NCBI GenBank assembly: GCA_903828595.1 | Contig: CAIKMS010000016.1 | Coordinates: 248,001 to 312,000, forward strand | Origin: an uncultured Pseudomonadota bacterium | Lineage (GTDB): Bacteria; Pseudomonadota; Gammaproteobacteria; Steroidobacterales; Steroidobacteraceae | Direction: 5' to 3' | Length of the DNA: 64,000 nucleotides | Part shown: in pieces, positions 8,915 to 18,701 of the stretch | Layout of the letters: each line of letters begins with the position of its first letter | Position numbering within the stretch: position 1 is the first letter of the stretch | Made by a program: the position numbers and the translations under genes | Notes under the pieces: generated by a model | The model's input: the letters and a program-made list of their open reading frames with translations, nothing else | What the model was told of the DNA's origin: nothing | The model's database searches: none

Positions 8915-10866
8915 GGTGCTTGCTCAAAAGCCCGCAAGTGGCTGCGAAACTGCGCGGAGTCTACGTAGCCGGCGAGTCTAAAGTGTTGTCGCTCTTGTCC
9001 ATCGGCTTTGAAGAACGCCGTCGTTGGCGGGCCGATGACGGCAAAGCGATGCATGAGCGACTGATCAGCGCTGTCGGCGGCGGTCACGTCGGCTTGCAGT
9101 AAGCGGTAGTGAGTAAGCGCCTGGGCGACGGCCGGATCACTGAAGGTCGCTCGCTCCATTTCCTTACAACTGGCGCACCAGTCGGCGTAGAAGTCGACCA
9201 TGACCGACAATCCTAGATCCGCTGCGCTGCGAATCTCGCGGTCTAAATCATCAGTGGTCTTGATGCGTTGAAAGGCCAGCGTGGGCCCGTGCGCGGCATC
9301 GCCGCCCAGCCCGGTTCTCGCTAAAGGGTGCGCCGGGTCGGAAGCCCCGGTGAGGGCGCCAATTAGCAAGGCGCAACCGTAAGCGGCGGTCAATGCCGCC
9401 GTGGCTTGGCGCCACAGGGGCCGCTGAGTACCGCGCAGGCCTACGCTCCACAGCACCCAAACTAAAGACGCGGCGACCGCGGCATACAGCGCCATGGAGG
9501 CCCAGTGCGGCAAAATGCGCTCCAGCATCCATGCCGCCACTGCCAAAAAGCCTACGCCGAACAGGGACTTCACGGTCACCATCCAGGGGCCGGCTTTGGG
9601 CAGTAGCTTGCCGCCAGAGGCGCCGACCAGCAGCAACGGTGTACCCATTCCAATAGATAGAGAGAACAGCGCGGTCGCGCCCAAGGCGATACGCCCTGTC
9701 TGCGCGATCACGGCCAAGGCCGCGACGAGTGCTGGCGCTACGCAGGCAGTCACCACCAGAGCTGACAGCGCACCCATCAGAGCCACGGAGATCATTTTGC
9801 CGCGGCCAAGCCGGTTACTGAGTTGCGCAAATCGTGTTTGCACGGAGGCGGGCATCTGCAATTCGTAGGCACCGAACATCGACACGGCTAAAACCACGAA
9901 CAGCAACGCGAATGCCACGATAATCCACGGCTGCTGAAATAGCGCTTGAGCCTGTTGACCGGCCAGCGCCGAGGCGGCTCCAGCCGCCGTGTAGGTGACG
10001 GCCATTCCTAATACATAGGCTAGTGACAGTAAAAAGCTGCGCAGGGTGGTTATGTTGGCGCCTTCACCCACGATAATTCCCGACAAGATCGGCACCATCG
10101 GCAGCACGCAAGGCGTGAAGGCCAGCAACAATCCCGACGCGTAGAACCCCAGCAAGATGGCCGCCAAATTTCCCGACTGCAGCAGCGCCTGCAGATCGCC
10201 TGAGCTCAGCAATTGCCAGGTGGTCAATCCGGAACTCGGCGCCGATGGAGCAAGTGGGGTCAGTTCGGCTTGTCCGGCGGACAACAGGCTGAGTTTGAGG
10301 ATTTGGGTCTGCGGCGGATAACAAAGTCCTGCCTCCGCGCAGCCTTGGTAAACCAGCTTGACCACTGCGGGGTTACCGCTTTTGATCGGAAAATGTACGG
10401 TGAATGAGTCGGGGTAAATCTGTTGTGGCCCGAAATACTCATCATTGTGGGTCACGCCAGGCGGCAACTCAGCCGCGCCAATTTGTGTGCCCGGGTCGGC
10501 GGCCGACAGATGCAGCCGATCTCTGTAAAGGTAGTAGCCCTTGGCAACACTGAAAGTCAGCTCGGCCATCCCGGTCGGCAGACGTAGTGCCTTAACGCTA
10601 AATGCCTCTTCGACGGGCAGGAACGTCTCGTTACCCGGGTCAGCCCGGTGCTTCAGGATGCCAGCCAGCGGCGAGGTCTTGGTTTGGGTTGACTCGGCCG
10701 CGTCCTGGGCCTGCGCTTGCGTCCACGCCGGCAGGCACAGCGCCAGAAACAAGAGCACTGGTATCAGTGTTTGTTGCAAGAAAGAGACACTTGCTGGCAG
10801 GCTGGCGGCCAGACTTCCTCGGCGGGCGGTGACTGATGCCGCCGGCGAACTTGCGCATTTGTACAT
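8911..10866 (-). CDS. dsbD: thiol:disulfide interchange protein DsbD
   Basis: Inner-membrane protein that carries reducing equivalents from cytoplasmic thioredoxin to periplasmic partners. Order of parts in 651 residues: signal segment (VLLFLALCLPAWTQAQA, ending near 53), the DsbD-alpha domain with its cysteine pair at 176 and 182 (YQGCAEAGLCYPP), an eight-helix membrane domain with the conserved TPCVLPMVP and TACVAPAL cysteines, and a C-terminal thioredoxin domain with CASC at 564-567 in DWCASCKEME. All six functional cysteines are present. It heads the minus-strand run and overlaps the TlpA-like gene. The Shine-Dalgarno of ATG 10866 is weak. Confidence 0.96.
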   Translation of the reverse strand: MYKCASSPAASVTARRGSLAASLPASVSFLQQTLIPVLLFLALCLPAWTQAQAQDAAESTQTKTSPLAGILKHRADPGNETFLPVEEAFSVKALRLPTGMAELTFSVAKGYYLYRDRLHLSAADPGTQIGAAELPPGVTHNDEYFGPQQIYPDSFTVHFPIKSGNPAVVKLVYQGCAEAGLCYPPQTQILKLSLLSAGQAELTPLAPSAPSSGLTTWQLLSSGDLQALLQSGNLAAILLGFYASGLLLAFTPCVLPMVPILSGIIVGEGANITTLRSFLLSLAYVLGMAVTYTAAGAASALAGQQAQALFQQPWIIVAFALLFVVLAVSMFGAYELQMPASVQTRFAQLSNRLGRGKMISVALMGALSALVVTACVAPALVAALAVIAQTGRIALGATALFSLSIGMGTPLLLVGASGGKLLPKAGPWMVTVKSLFGVGFLAVAAWMLERILPHWASMALYAAVAASLVWVLWSVGLRGTQRPLWRQATAALTAAYGCALLIGALTGASDPAHPLARTGLGGDAAHGPTLAFQRIKTTDDLDREIRSAADLGLSVMVDFYADWCASCKEMERATFSDPAVAQALTHYRLLQADVTAADSADQSLMHRFAVIGPPTTAFFKADGQERQHFRLAGYVDSAQFRSHLRAFEQAP

Positions 10867-11020
10867 GGCTTAATTTCCGTTTGGCGCGCCGAGCGCGGCC
10901 GACGTTTATGGCCTAAAACAGTAGCGAAAACAGCGCACTGGCAGGTTTTAGCTGAGTTCTAAGCGGGACTGGTAAAAACCAGAATAGTGCGCGACGTGCG
11001 CGCTGTCACGAAATGATCGG

Positions 11021-11048
11021 TTGAAATACTCAAATAAGCCCTTATCAT
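11021..11048 (+). promoter_or_regulatory. groESL promoter
   Basis: TTGAAA at 11021-11026 and TATCAT at 11043-11048 are separated by 16 bases, a good housekeeping-type promoter. The same stretch (GTTGAAA, then CCCTTAT) is also loosely like a sigma-32 heat-shock promoter, so dual use is possible. It leads straight into the CIRCE operator and, 120 bases on, groES. Confidence 0.6.
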
Positions 11049-11074
11049 TAGCAGCCAGTGCATGAGAGTGCTAA
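11048..11074 (+). promoter_or_regulatory. CIRCE operator for HrcA
   Basis: Inverted repeat TTAGCAGCC-N9-GAGTGCTAA. The right arm matches the CIRCE consensus GAGTGCTAA in all nine positions and the left arm matches TTAGCACTC in seven of nine, with the exact nine-base spacer. It begins at the last base of the -10 box, where bound HrcA would block transcription of groESL. hrcA itself is not in the window. Confidence 0.88.
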
Positions 11075-11078
11075 CAAA

Positions 11079-11135
11079 GACGGCTTGCCGTCCTTGGCAG
11101 TCCTCTGGCATTTCGTTTACGGATGCGTCGCATCC
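11079..11135 (+). other. two hairpins in the groES leader
   Basis: The untranslated leader contains GACGG-CTTG-CCGTC at 11079-11092 and GGATGC-GTC-GCATCC at 11121-11135. Neither covers the Shine-Dalgarno at about 11157. They could stabilise the message or help pair the CIRCE RNA; no thermometer of a known class is evident. Confidence 0.45.
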
Positions 11136-11169
11136 ACCTACAGAACCTCTATTTTAGGAGACTACGACG

Positions 11170-11463
11170 ATGAAGATTCGTCCACTTCATGACCGCGTTA
11201 TTGTTAAGCGCGAGGAAGAGGAACTTAAGTCGGCCGGCGGGATTTTGATCCCGGAGAGCGCCGCAGAGAAGCCAATCCGTGGCCGCGTCCTGGCAATTGG
11301 TAACGGCAAGATTCTTGAGAGCGGCGAAGTCCGCAAGCTGGACGTCAAAGTCGGCGACAAGATTCTGTTCGGCAAGTACAGCGGTACCGAAGTCAAGGTT
11401 GACGGTGAAGACGTGCTCGTTATGCGTGAGGAAGACATCCTCGCCGTATTCGAAGGCAAGTAA
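11170..11463 (+). CDS. groES: co-chaperonin GroES
   Basis: Seven-fold cap that closes the GroEL folding chamber. The 97-residue sequence has the standard N-terminus [14 protein letters not shown], the mobile loop with [15 protein letters not shown], and the conserved C-terminus [16 protein letters not shown] lies ten bases before the ATG. It is followed 41 bases later by groEL in the usual operon and is controlled by the CIRCE element upstream. Codon choice is strongly biased to C/G-ending forms, as expected for a highly expressed gene. Confidence 0.98.
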   Translation: MKIRPLHDRVIVKREEEELKSAGGILIPESAAEKPIRGRVLAIGNGKILESGEVRKLDVKVGDKILFGKYSGTEVKVDGEDVLVMREEDILAVFEGK

Positions 11464-11489
11464 TTTCCACCAGATCCCCACTTAATTAA

Positions 11490-13157
<1,668 letters not shown>

Positions 13158-13195
13158 GTCCATCCGGCTTAACCGCTGGACCCGATGAGCTAGGC

Positions 13196-13232
13196 AAAGC
13201 CCCGCGCGAAAGTTCGGGGCTTTGTTTTTTTT
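13196..13232 (+). terminator. rho-independent terminator of groESL
   Basis: AAAGCCCCG and CGGGGCTTT form a GC-rich stem around a short loop (CGCGAAAGTT) and are followed by GTTTTTTTT. It lies 38 bases after the groEL stop. Confidence 0.93.
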
Positions 13233-13404
13233 AAGTTTTCTTGCGCGCCTTAAAGTTTGGCGGTGTACCAACAGGTGGCGAGCCCCAGTACGCGGTTAAT
13301 GGCCATCCACCCTGCGATGGTTTTGTTACTCTGCACGTGCTGTGCAGGCTTTGGCTGCTGCACGGCTGAAGGTATCGACAGGCAACGGGCAGGGGAGCTT
13401 GCTG

Positions 13405-16236
13405 ATGGATCATCTGGCTTTGCTTGAGCGTGCGAGGGCGCAGGCCCTGTCCATCTACGAGGCGGCAGCCAACGACGCGGCGCCCGACTTTGATGAGTTG
13501 GTAAAAGCTATAGCTATCAGTGAGTTTTTAGGCGATGCCTTAGTTACGGATAAGGCGATTTTGAGCCGCCTGGCCGCGCCAACGTTTTTAGATCCTGCTC
13601 CTGCCATGCGCCAGCTATTGGATGCTGGGTGTACCGAGAACGAGTTTTCGACGCAACTGCGTCGGACTCGACATGCCGTCATGGCTGACATCGCTTGGCG
13701 TGATTTGACGGCGCGATTTAGTCTGGAGCAGACGCTCACCGCAGTCTCTGATTTTGCAGATCTTTCGATTCAGACGGCGGTGGCCTTCGCTGAGAGAGCC
13801 ATTGCCGCGCGTTACGGTCATGTCGTGGACTCGACGGGCTTGCCACAACCGTTAGTCGTGATTGGCATGGGTAAGTTGGGCGGGCGTGAGCTCAACTTTT
13901 CATCTGACGTGGATTTGATTTTTCTCTATCCCGAGGCCGCCGACAGTAATGGTCGGGTAAGTCTTGACGCTCCGGATTACTTCAGGCGAATCGGTCAGAC
14001 TGTCATCCGACTGCTGGATGCGGCAACCGTCGATGGATTTGTGTTTCGTGTTGATATGCGGCTGCGGCCGTTTGGAGACTCCGGGCCCTTAGTAGTGAGT
14101 TTTGCGGCGCTGGAAGACTATCTCCAGACTCACGGGCGAGATTGGGAGCGCTATGCCTGGGTTAAGGCACGCGCCATCACCGGTATTTCGCATTATGAGG
14201 GTTTATTCCGCGACGCCATTCGACCTTTTGTATATCGGCGATATCTGGATTTTGGAGTCTTTGAATCTCTGCGCGAGATGAAGACGATGATCAGCCGGGA
14301 AGTTGCTCGGCGAGAGCTCGATGATGACGTGAAGTTAGGAGCGGGGGGTATACGTGAGGTCGAGTTTATTGCTCAGGCCTATCAGTTGCTGCGCGGGGGC
14401 TCAGATCCGAGCTTGCAGACGCCATCTTTGCTGAGTGTTTTGCCGCGCTTGCTGCATCAGAAACAATTAGCACCCGACGTAGTCGCCGATCTAGACGTTG
14501 CCTATCGTTATTTGCGACGCGTAGAGAATCGTCTGCAGATGATGGCCGACCAGCAAACTCATCGATTGCCAACAGACCCGGTGATGCAGCTACGCTTGGC
14601 GATGAGTATGGATGTTTCGTCCTACTCGGACTTGCGTTCCGACCTTGATAAATATCGAACCATGGTCAGAGGCCACTTTGCTGACTTGATACAGGGTGGT
14701 CAACACGTGCGTGCCGCCGGGTATGATTTGGCCGCCTTATGGGCTCCCACAGCCACCGAAGAGTCCTTGGCGCAGGCCTTACGCGAGCAGGGTGTGCGTG
14801 AAGCCGATGCGCAGTCGGTATTGTTACTGGAGTGGATCCGCAGTTCTTATTATCGACGCTTGGATGAATCGGGTGCGCGGCGTTTAGCCCGTTTATTGCC
14901 GTTGGTGGTTGAGGGTGTTAACCGTCAACCGTCTGCGACAGCGACATTGCGTCGTGTTCTGAATATTCTTCAAGCGATCGGTGGGCGTACCGCTTATCTG
15001 GCTTTGCTGCACGAAAGTGATTTGGCTTGCCGGCGGTTGATCGAGGTTTGTGGGCTGGGTGATTTCCTGCCCGCCCAAATTGCCAGCCATCCTCTGTTAC
15101 TCGATGAATTAGTCGACCAGCGTTTATTTGATTTCATGCCATCACGTGCGCAGTTTTCCGACGATCTGCGCTTGCGCGTGTCTGATGCTCTTGAGCCCGA
15201 CTCGGAGCGTGAAGCTGAAACATTGCGTGAGTTTCAGCGAGCGGCCGTATTTAGGATTGCGTTACTGGATCTGACCGGCCGCCTGCCGCTGATGCAGGTC
15301 AGTGATCGGCTGACTGATATTGCTGAGTTATTGTTGGAGCGCGTTATCGCACTGGCCTGGCGCGATCTGACCGCCATTTACGGTGAACCCCAATGTACTG
15401 ATGGTCAGGGCTTGCGGGTTTGCGGTATCGCCGTCATTGGCTACGGCAAGTTAGGTGGCTTTGAGTTGGGATACAGCTCGGATTTGGATCTGGTGTTCTT
15501 GCATGACTCGGAAGGTGAGTTTCAGCAAACCAGTGGACCAAAGGTCGTTGAAAACGGCATTTTTTATCTCCGATTGGGCCAAAAGATTCTGAATTTATTG
15601 ACGATGCATGGGCCGGCCGGTCGTCTTTACGAAGTGGACACGCGGTTACGCCCTAGCGGAAAGGGTGGGCCACTGGTGAGCAATGTGGTGGCTTTTGAGC
15701 AGTATCAGTGCAAAGAGGCTTGGACCTGGGAGCATCAGGCGCTGTTGCACTCGCGAGTGGTGGCAGGATCGGCACATTTAGCACAACAGTTTGCGCAAGC
15801 TCGGTTGCGTGTGTTGTGTGAGCACGTCGATGTGGCAACGCTGCGCGATGAAGTGCGCGACATGCGCGCGCGTATGCGCAAGGAAACCGGAAATGCCGAT
15901 GCGCGAATTTTTGATATCAAGCGCGATGCTGGCGGACTGGCCGATATCGAGTTCTTAGCTCAGTACTGGGTGCTTAAGTTCGCCCGTCGTTACCCGGCGT
16001 TGGTCACCTTTGCCGATACCATCCGGCAGCTAGAGTCCGTAGGCTCGGCAGCACTCGTTGATCATCAACATATTGATACGCTGATCGATGCCTATCGAGA
16101 TTACCGGTCCATCGCGCATCGCTTGTCGCTAGAGGGGCAGCCCGCCTGCGTGACGGCGGACGATTTGCAGCCAACACGCGAAGCGGTTCGGTCCTTGTGG
16201 GAGACCTACATCTTATCGGCGCAGGAGCCTGATTAG
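13405..16236 (+). CDS. glnE: glutamine synthetase adenylyltransferase / adenylyl-removing enzyme
   Basis: Controls nitrogen assimilation by adding AMP to, or removing it from, glutamine synthetase. With the ATG at 13405, preceded by AGGGGAG at ideal distance, the product is 943 residues, the family length; the frame is open 21 codons further up from a GTG. Both nucleotidyltransferase domains are intact: GMGKLGG with SSDVDLIF near residue 153 (removase half) and GYGKLGG with SSDLDLVF near 679 (transferase half), each with the metal-binding D-x-D. It stands alone, between the groESL terminator and a convergent DUF433 gene. Confidence 0.97.
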   Translation: MDHLALLERARAQALSIYEAAANDAAPDFDELVKAIAISEFLGDALVTDKAILSRLAAPTFLDPAPAMRQLLDAGCTENEFSTQLRRTRHAVMADIAWRDLTARFSLEQTLTAVSDFADLSIQTAVAFAERAIAARYGHVVDSTGLPQPLVVIGMGKLGGRELNFSSDVDLIFLYPEAADSNGRVSLDAPDYFRRIGQTVIRLLDAATVDGFVFRVDMRLRPFGDSGPLVVSFAALEDYLQTHGRDWERYAWVKARAITGISHYEGLFRDAIRPFVYRRYLDFGVFESLREMKTMISREVARRELDDDVKLGAGGIREVEFIAQAYQLLRGGSDPSLQTPSLLSVLPRLLHQKQLAPDVVADLDVAYRYLRRVENRLQMMADQQTHRLPTDPVMQLRLAMSMDVSSYSDLRSDLDKYRTMVRGHFADLIQGGQHVRAAGYDLAALWAPTATEESLAQALREQGVREADAQSVLLLEWIRSSYYRRLDESGARRLARLLPLVVEGVNRQPSATATLRRVLNILQAIGGRTAYLALLHESDLACRRLIEVCGLGDFLPAQIASHPLLLDELVDQRLFDFMPSRAQFSDDLRLRVSDALEPDSEREAETLREFQRAAVFRIALLDLTGRLPLMQVSDRLTDIAELLLERVIALAWRDLTAIYGEPQCTDGQGLRVCGIAVIGYGKLGGFELGYSSDLDLVFLHDSEGEFQQTSGPKVVENGIFYLRLGQKILNLLTMHGPAGRLYEVDTRLRPSGKGGPLVSNVVAFEQYQCKEAWTWEHQALLHSRVVAGSAHLAQQFAQARLRVLCEHVDVATLRDEVRDMRARMRKETGNADARIFDIKRDAGGLADIEFLAQYWVLKFARRYPALVTFADTIRQLESVGSAALVDHQHIDTLIDAYRDYRSIAHRLSLEGQPACVTADDLQPTREAVRSLWETYILSAQEPD

Positions 16237-16296
16237 CTTTAATGGGCGAGGTCACGGCAGACAGCTTGCCGCTCGCGCGGCAACCGCAGCGCAAAA

Positions 16297-16503
16297 TTAC
16301 AGGTTGGTCACGATCGCCGCGTAGGTTAGACAAGCGCGAATGTCATCTTCGGTGAGTTCAGGGAACTCACTGATGATTTCGTCGTGCGTCATGCCCATGG
16401 CCAGACGATTGAGGATATCGGAGACAGTGATGCGCAGTCCGCGGATACAAGGCCGTCCGCCGCGTTGACTGAAGTCAATCGTTATAGTGTCTTTCCACCC
16501 CAT
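16297..16503 (-). CDS. DUF433 antitoxin-like protein
   Basis: A 68-residue protein of the DUF433 family, winged-helix proteins usually paired with a PIN-like DUF5615 toxin. Recognisable segments are ITIDFSQRGGRPCIRGLRITV near the start (shown as GGRPCIRGLRITV), LNRLAMGMTHDEIISEFPEL and LTEDDIRACLTYAA. The partner gene normally follows directly on the same strand; here only about 60 bases separate this stop from the end of the convergent glnE, so it is an orphan. No Shine-Dalgarno is visible before ATG 16503. Function as an antitoxin is inference from the family. Confidence 0.82.
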   Translation of the reverse strand: MGWKDTITIDFSQRGGRPCIRGLRITVSDILNRLAMGMTHDEIISEFPELTEDDIRACLTYAAIVTNL

Positions 16504-16702
16504 CGACGTAGCGTATGACTTCAGCGTCGCTGGGGCAAGCCGTGTTATTTTTGGGTGATGCTTTTAGCTTGAGAGCCATGCACTAGCCAGCCGGGAGACC
16601 CGCTTAAGTTGCGGCAAGGTCCGTCAGGCGCCCGGCGAAGTGCGACTGAAAGGGGAGGGCTGGGGTGATCGCGCCTGGTCTACGTTTTTGCTCTAACCCG
16701 CG

Positions 16703-16708
16703 TATAAT
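16703..16708 (+). promoter_or_regulatory. -10 box upstream of the zinc-finger gene
   Basis: A perfect TATAAT lies 31 bases before the ATG at 16739. At the expected spacing there is only a poor -35 (around CTACGT), so the promoter may depend on an activator. Confidence 0.4.
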
Positions 16709-16738
16709 TTAGCCATTCTTCATCGCGCAGGCACACTC

Positions 16739-16945
16739 ATGGCACCCAGCCGTCTTCCTTTGTCTTTGCAGCAGCCCAATGCAGAGCACTCCTATACGGT
16801 CACTCGCGCCGATCTGCCTCTGGCCTGTCCCATGCCCGGGATGCAATTGTGGAACTCGCATCCGCGAGTGTTTCTGCCTATTGAGAAGACCGGATCAGCC
16901 AAGTGCCCATATTGCGGCGCAAACTACACGTTAAGCGATTTTTAG
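16739..16945 (+). CDS. CHCC-type zinc-finger protein
   Basis: A 68-residue protein of the small zf-CHCC family (related to the NDUFS6 zinc domain). The C-terminal zinc site is visible: Cys in LACPMPG, His in WNSHPRVFLPI, and the CPYC pair in AKCPYCGANYTL, giving C-H-C-C. Bacterial members are widespread and often linked to lipid A or respiratory genes, but their role is not established. Transcribed alone from the TATAAT at 16703. The 3' end faces the DUF6165 gene and its decayed tail copy. Confidence 0.85.
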   Translation: MAPSRLPLSLQQPNAEHSYTVTRADLPLACPMPGMQLWNSHPRVFLPIEKTGSAKCPYCGANYTLSDF

Positions 16946-16990
16946 GTCCACCAAAATCCAGCGGCTCGTGCCGCAAGGCCTGCTGCCGGC

Positions 16991-17062
16991 CGTATTTGCC
17001 ACGCTTTTCTCCTCGATCGGCGTGGTTCTTAGAGTCAGAATTTTTTCGCTAGACGCAGCGCG
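16991..17062 (-). pseudogene. decayed duplicate of the DUF6165 gene tail
   Basis: Read in the same frame just past the stop codon of the DUF6165 gene, codons 27-50 after that stop encode RAASSEKI, then LTLRTTPIEEKSVANTA. The real C-terminus reads RAALKKRIN, then LTLGATLIEEKSYAKYR. The DNA agrees too: TATTTG plus CTTTTCTC(C/T)TCGATC(G/A)GCGTGG occurs in both, about 152 bases apart. This is a diverged second copy of the last 25 or so codons, without its own start, so I call it a remnant of a tandem duplication. Confidence 0.7.
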
Positions 17063-17137
17063 CGGCGACTGTCGACGCTCAGTGCTCTTGCTGGCAGTCC
17101 GACCCTTTGACGCCTGGTGGAGCTTAAAGGTCTGCTT

Positions 17138-17530
17138 TTAGCGATATTTGGCGTAGCTTTTCTCTTCGATCAGCGTGGCCCCTAGCGTCAAATTGATGCG
17201 TTTTTTGAGGGCTGCTCGCTCATCATTTTCGATATAAACCGAGCGCGCCAGCGAAATAAAGGTGGCGCCAAAGTCCCCTGCCCGTTCGCAGTGGCGTATA
17301 TCGTCCTCGATAACCCACAGGCGCTCGTTGACCGCATGCAGTGCCGCGATATCCGCCTCGACCGCGGCTGACGCTAAGCCGCTTAGCTTCCAAGTGTCCT
17401 CCAGCGCGGCCAGTTCATGCTGGACGTTGGCTAACTTCGCTGCATCTTCAATGCGCTGTGCTTTGATGCGCAGGATGGTGATTTTGTCGCACAGTTCGCC
17501 CGGTGAGATCGGCGCCATCAGTTCGGCCAT
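17138..17530 (-). CDS. DUF6165 family protein
   Basis: A 130-residue protein without a known function, of a family recognised by ISPGELCDKITILRIK at the N-terminus and by IEDDIRHCERAGDFG and IEEKSYAKYR towards the C-terminus. It is predicted all-helical and cytoplasmic, with no signal or membrane segment. Members are commonly beside lipopolysaccharide glycosyltransferases, as here, where a GT9 gene lies 82 bases upstream on the same strand. ATG 17530 has AAGGTACTCCC in front of it. The sequence after its stop holds a decayed copy of its own C-terminus. Confidence 0.85.
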   Translation of the reverse strand: MAELMAPISPGELCDKITILRIKAQRIEDAAKLANVQHELAALEDTWKLSGLASAAVEADIAALHAVNERLWVIEDDIRHCERAGDFGATFISLARSVYIENDERAALKKRINLTLGATLIEEKSYAKYR

Positions 17531-17612
17531 GGGAGTACCTTGTCACAAGCTGCAGGAGCGCTCAGTTTAGCGTGGCGGCTGCCGTCTTTTTAAGTGGCTA
17601 GCCTCAACTCGA

Positions 17613-18692
17613 TCACTTTTTACCGGCTTTGGCGATCTCGCCGGCCTCGAGCACGGCGTCCAGTCGCTCGGTGACGTCGCCTACGGTGATTAAATCCATG
17701 ACCCCGGGTCGCTCAATTTTGGTGGTCCACGGCAAGTCTTCAGGCTTGCGCCCCAAAAAATGCGCTGCCGCCTCGGGATAACGGTTAACGCAGTAATTGA
17801 GGGATCGGTAGGGGCCGCTGCGCGCCGGATTGGTTGCGGCATAAAGGCCAACCACTGGCAGTCCCACCATGGTGGCCATGTGGGCCGGGCCAGAGTCCGG
17901 GCTGAGCAGTACGCTGGCCCGACTCATTAGGGCCAGCAGTTGAGGAAGGGTATCAAGCCCTACCTGGTCGATGACGTCGACTCTGGCTTGCGAGCAGATT
18001 TGTGTCGCCATCTGTCGCTCGATGGCCGATGGCCCGCCCACTAAAATAACTCTTAGGTTGTGGCGCAAGACCGCGTAATCAGCCACAGCCGCGTAGTGGG
18101 CCGCGGACCAATTGCGTGCGGCATGACTGGAGCAGGCACTGATGAGAAGGGTTTTCGTGTCCCCTGAAATCAAATTCTGCGCATACTGAATATCCCCTGG
18201 GGCTGGCGCTAGGTCCCAGCGTAACGGGGTAACCGGTGCGCCCAGCGCATCAGCAAATCCCAGCAGTCCGTCGAGAACGTGGCAGCGCGGTGCGGGCTCT
18301 ATGCGGTGGGTGGTAAATAGCCACTGACCTTCCCGGGCCCGCTGCCGATCGAATCCCAATTTCATCGGTGCACGGATCAAAGTCCCGTAAAGGCTGGCGC
18401 GCAGCGCCAGCTGCAGGTGCAATGACACATCAAACTCGCGCCCGGTCAGATCACGCGCTAGCTTCCAGGCGCCGTGCAGGCCGGATTTTTTGTTGACGGT
18501 GATAAACTCCACGCCATCCGCTAACTTCAACAGGCGGTGTTCGTTTTGGCCGATCAGCCACGTAAACCCAGTCTGTGGCCAGTAGTCTTGTAAGCGACGC
18601 ACCAGCGCCAGGGTGTGACAGACGTCGCCCAGGGCAGACAGCCGTAGCAGACATATCTTCCTGGGTGGGTTGTGTTTTAGGCGGATCAGCAT
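17613..18692 (-). CDS. glycosyltransferase family 9 (heptosyltransferase-like)
   Basis: Probably adds a sugar, likely heptose, to the lipopolysaccharide core on the cytoplasmic face. The 359 residues show ICLLRLSALGDVCHTLALVRRLQ (begins ICLLRLSALGDV), the acceptor-side segment WLIGQNEHRLL, ISACSSHAARNWSAAHYA, and the donor-site segment LLSPDSGPAHMATMVGLPVVGLY, all standard for GT9. I prefer ATG 18692; a GTG at 18716 would overlap the divergent Kdo kinase gene. With ATG 18692 only nine bases separate the two start codons, and no Shine-Dalgarno is visible. The exact sugar and acceptor cannot be assigned. Confidence 0.9.
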   Translation of the reverse strand: MLIRLKHNPPRKICLLRLSALGDVCHTLALVRRLQDYWPQTGFTWLIGQNEHRLLKLADGVEFITVNKKSGLHGAWKLARDLTGREFDVSLHLQLALRASLYGTLIRAPMKLGFDRQRAREGQWLFTTHRIEPAPRCHVLDGLLGFADALGAPVTPLRWDLAPAPGDIQYAQNLISGDTKTLLISACSSHAARNWSAAHYAAVADYAVLRHNLRVILVGGPSAIERQMATQICSQARVDVIDQVGLDTLPQLLALMSRASVLLSPDSGPAHMATMVGLPVVGLYAATNPARSGPYRSLNYCVNRYPEAAAHFLGRKPEDLPWTTKIERPGVMDLITVGDVTERLDAVLEAGEIAKAGKK

Positions 18693-18701
18693 GGGAGCAG
18701 C

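Larger units (their letters stand above)
10867..11169. other. divergent regulatory region between dsbD and groES
   Basis: About 300 bases with no gene. The right half holds the groES promoter, the CIRCE operator and two leader hairpins, annotated separately. The left half, which must carry any dsbD promoter on the minus strand, contains short inverted repeats (TGGT-AAAA-ACCA near 10969) but nothing I can identify. Confidence 0.7.

Noticed and set aside
16237-16296. Remnant of a DUF5615 toxin after the DUF433 gene
   Set aside because: Translations in the minus-strand frames show no recognisable PIN-like start motif and the stretch is too short.
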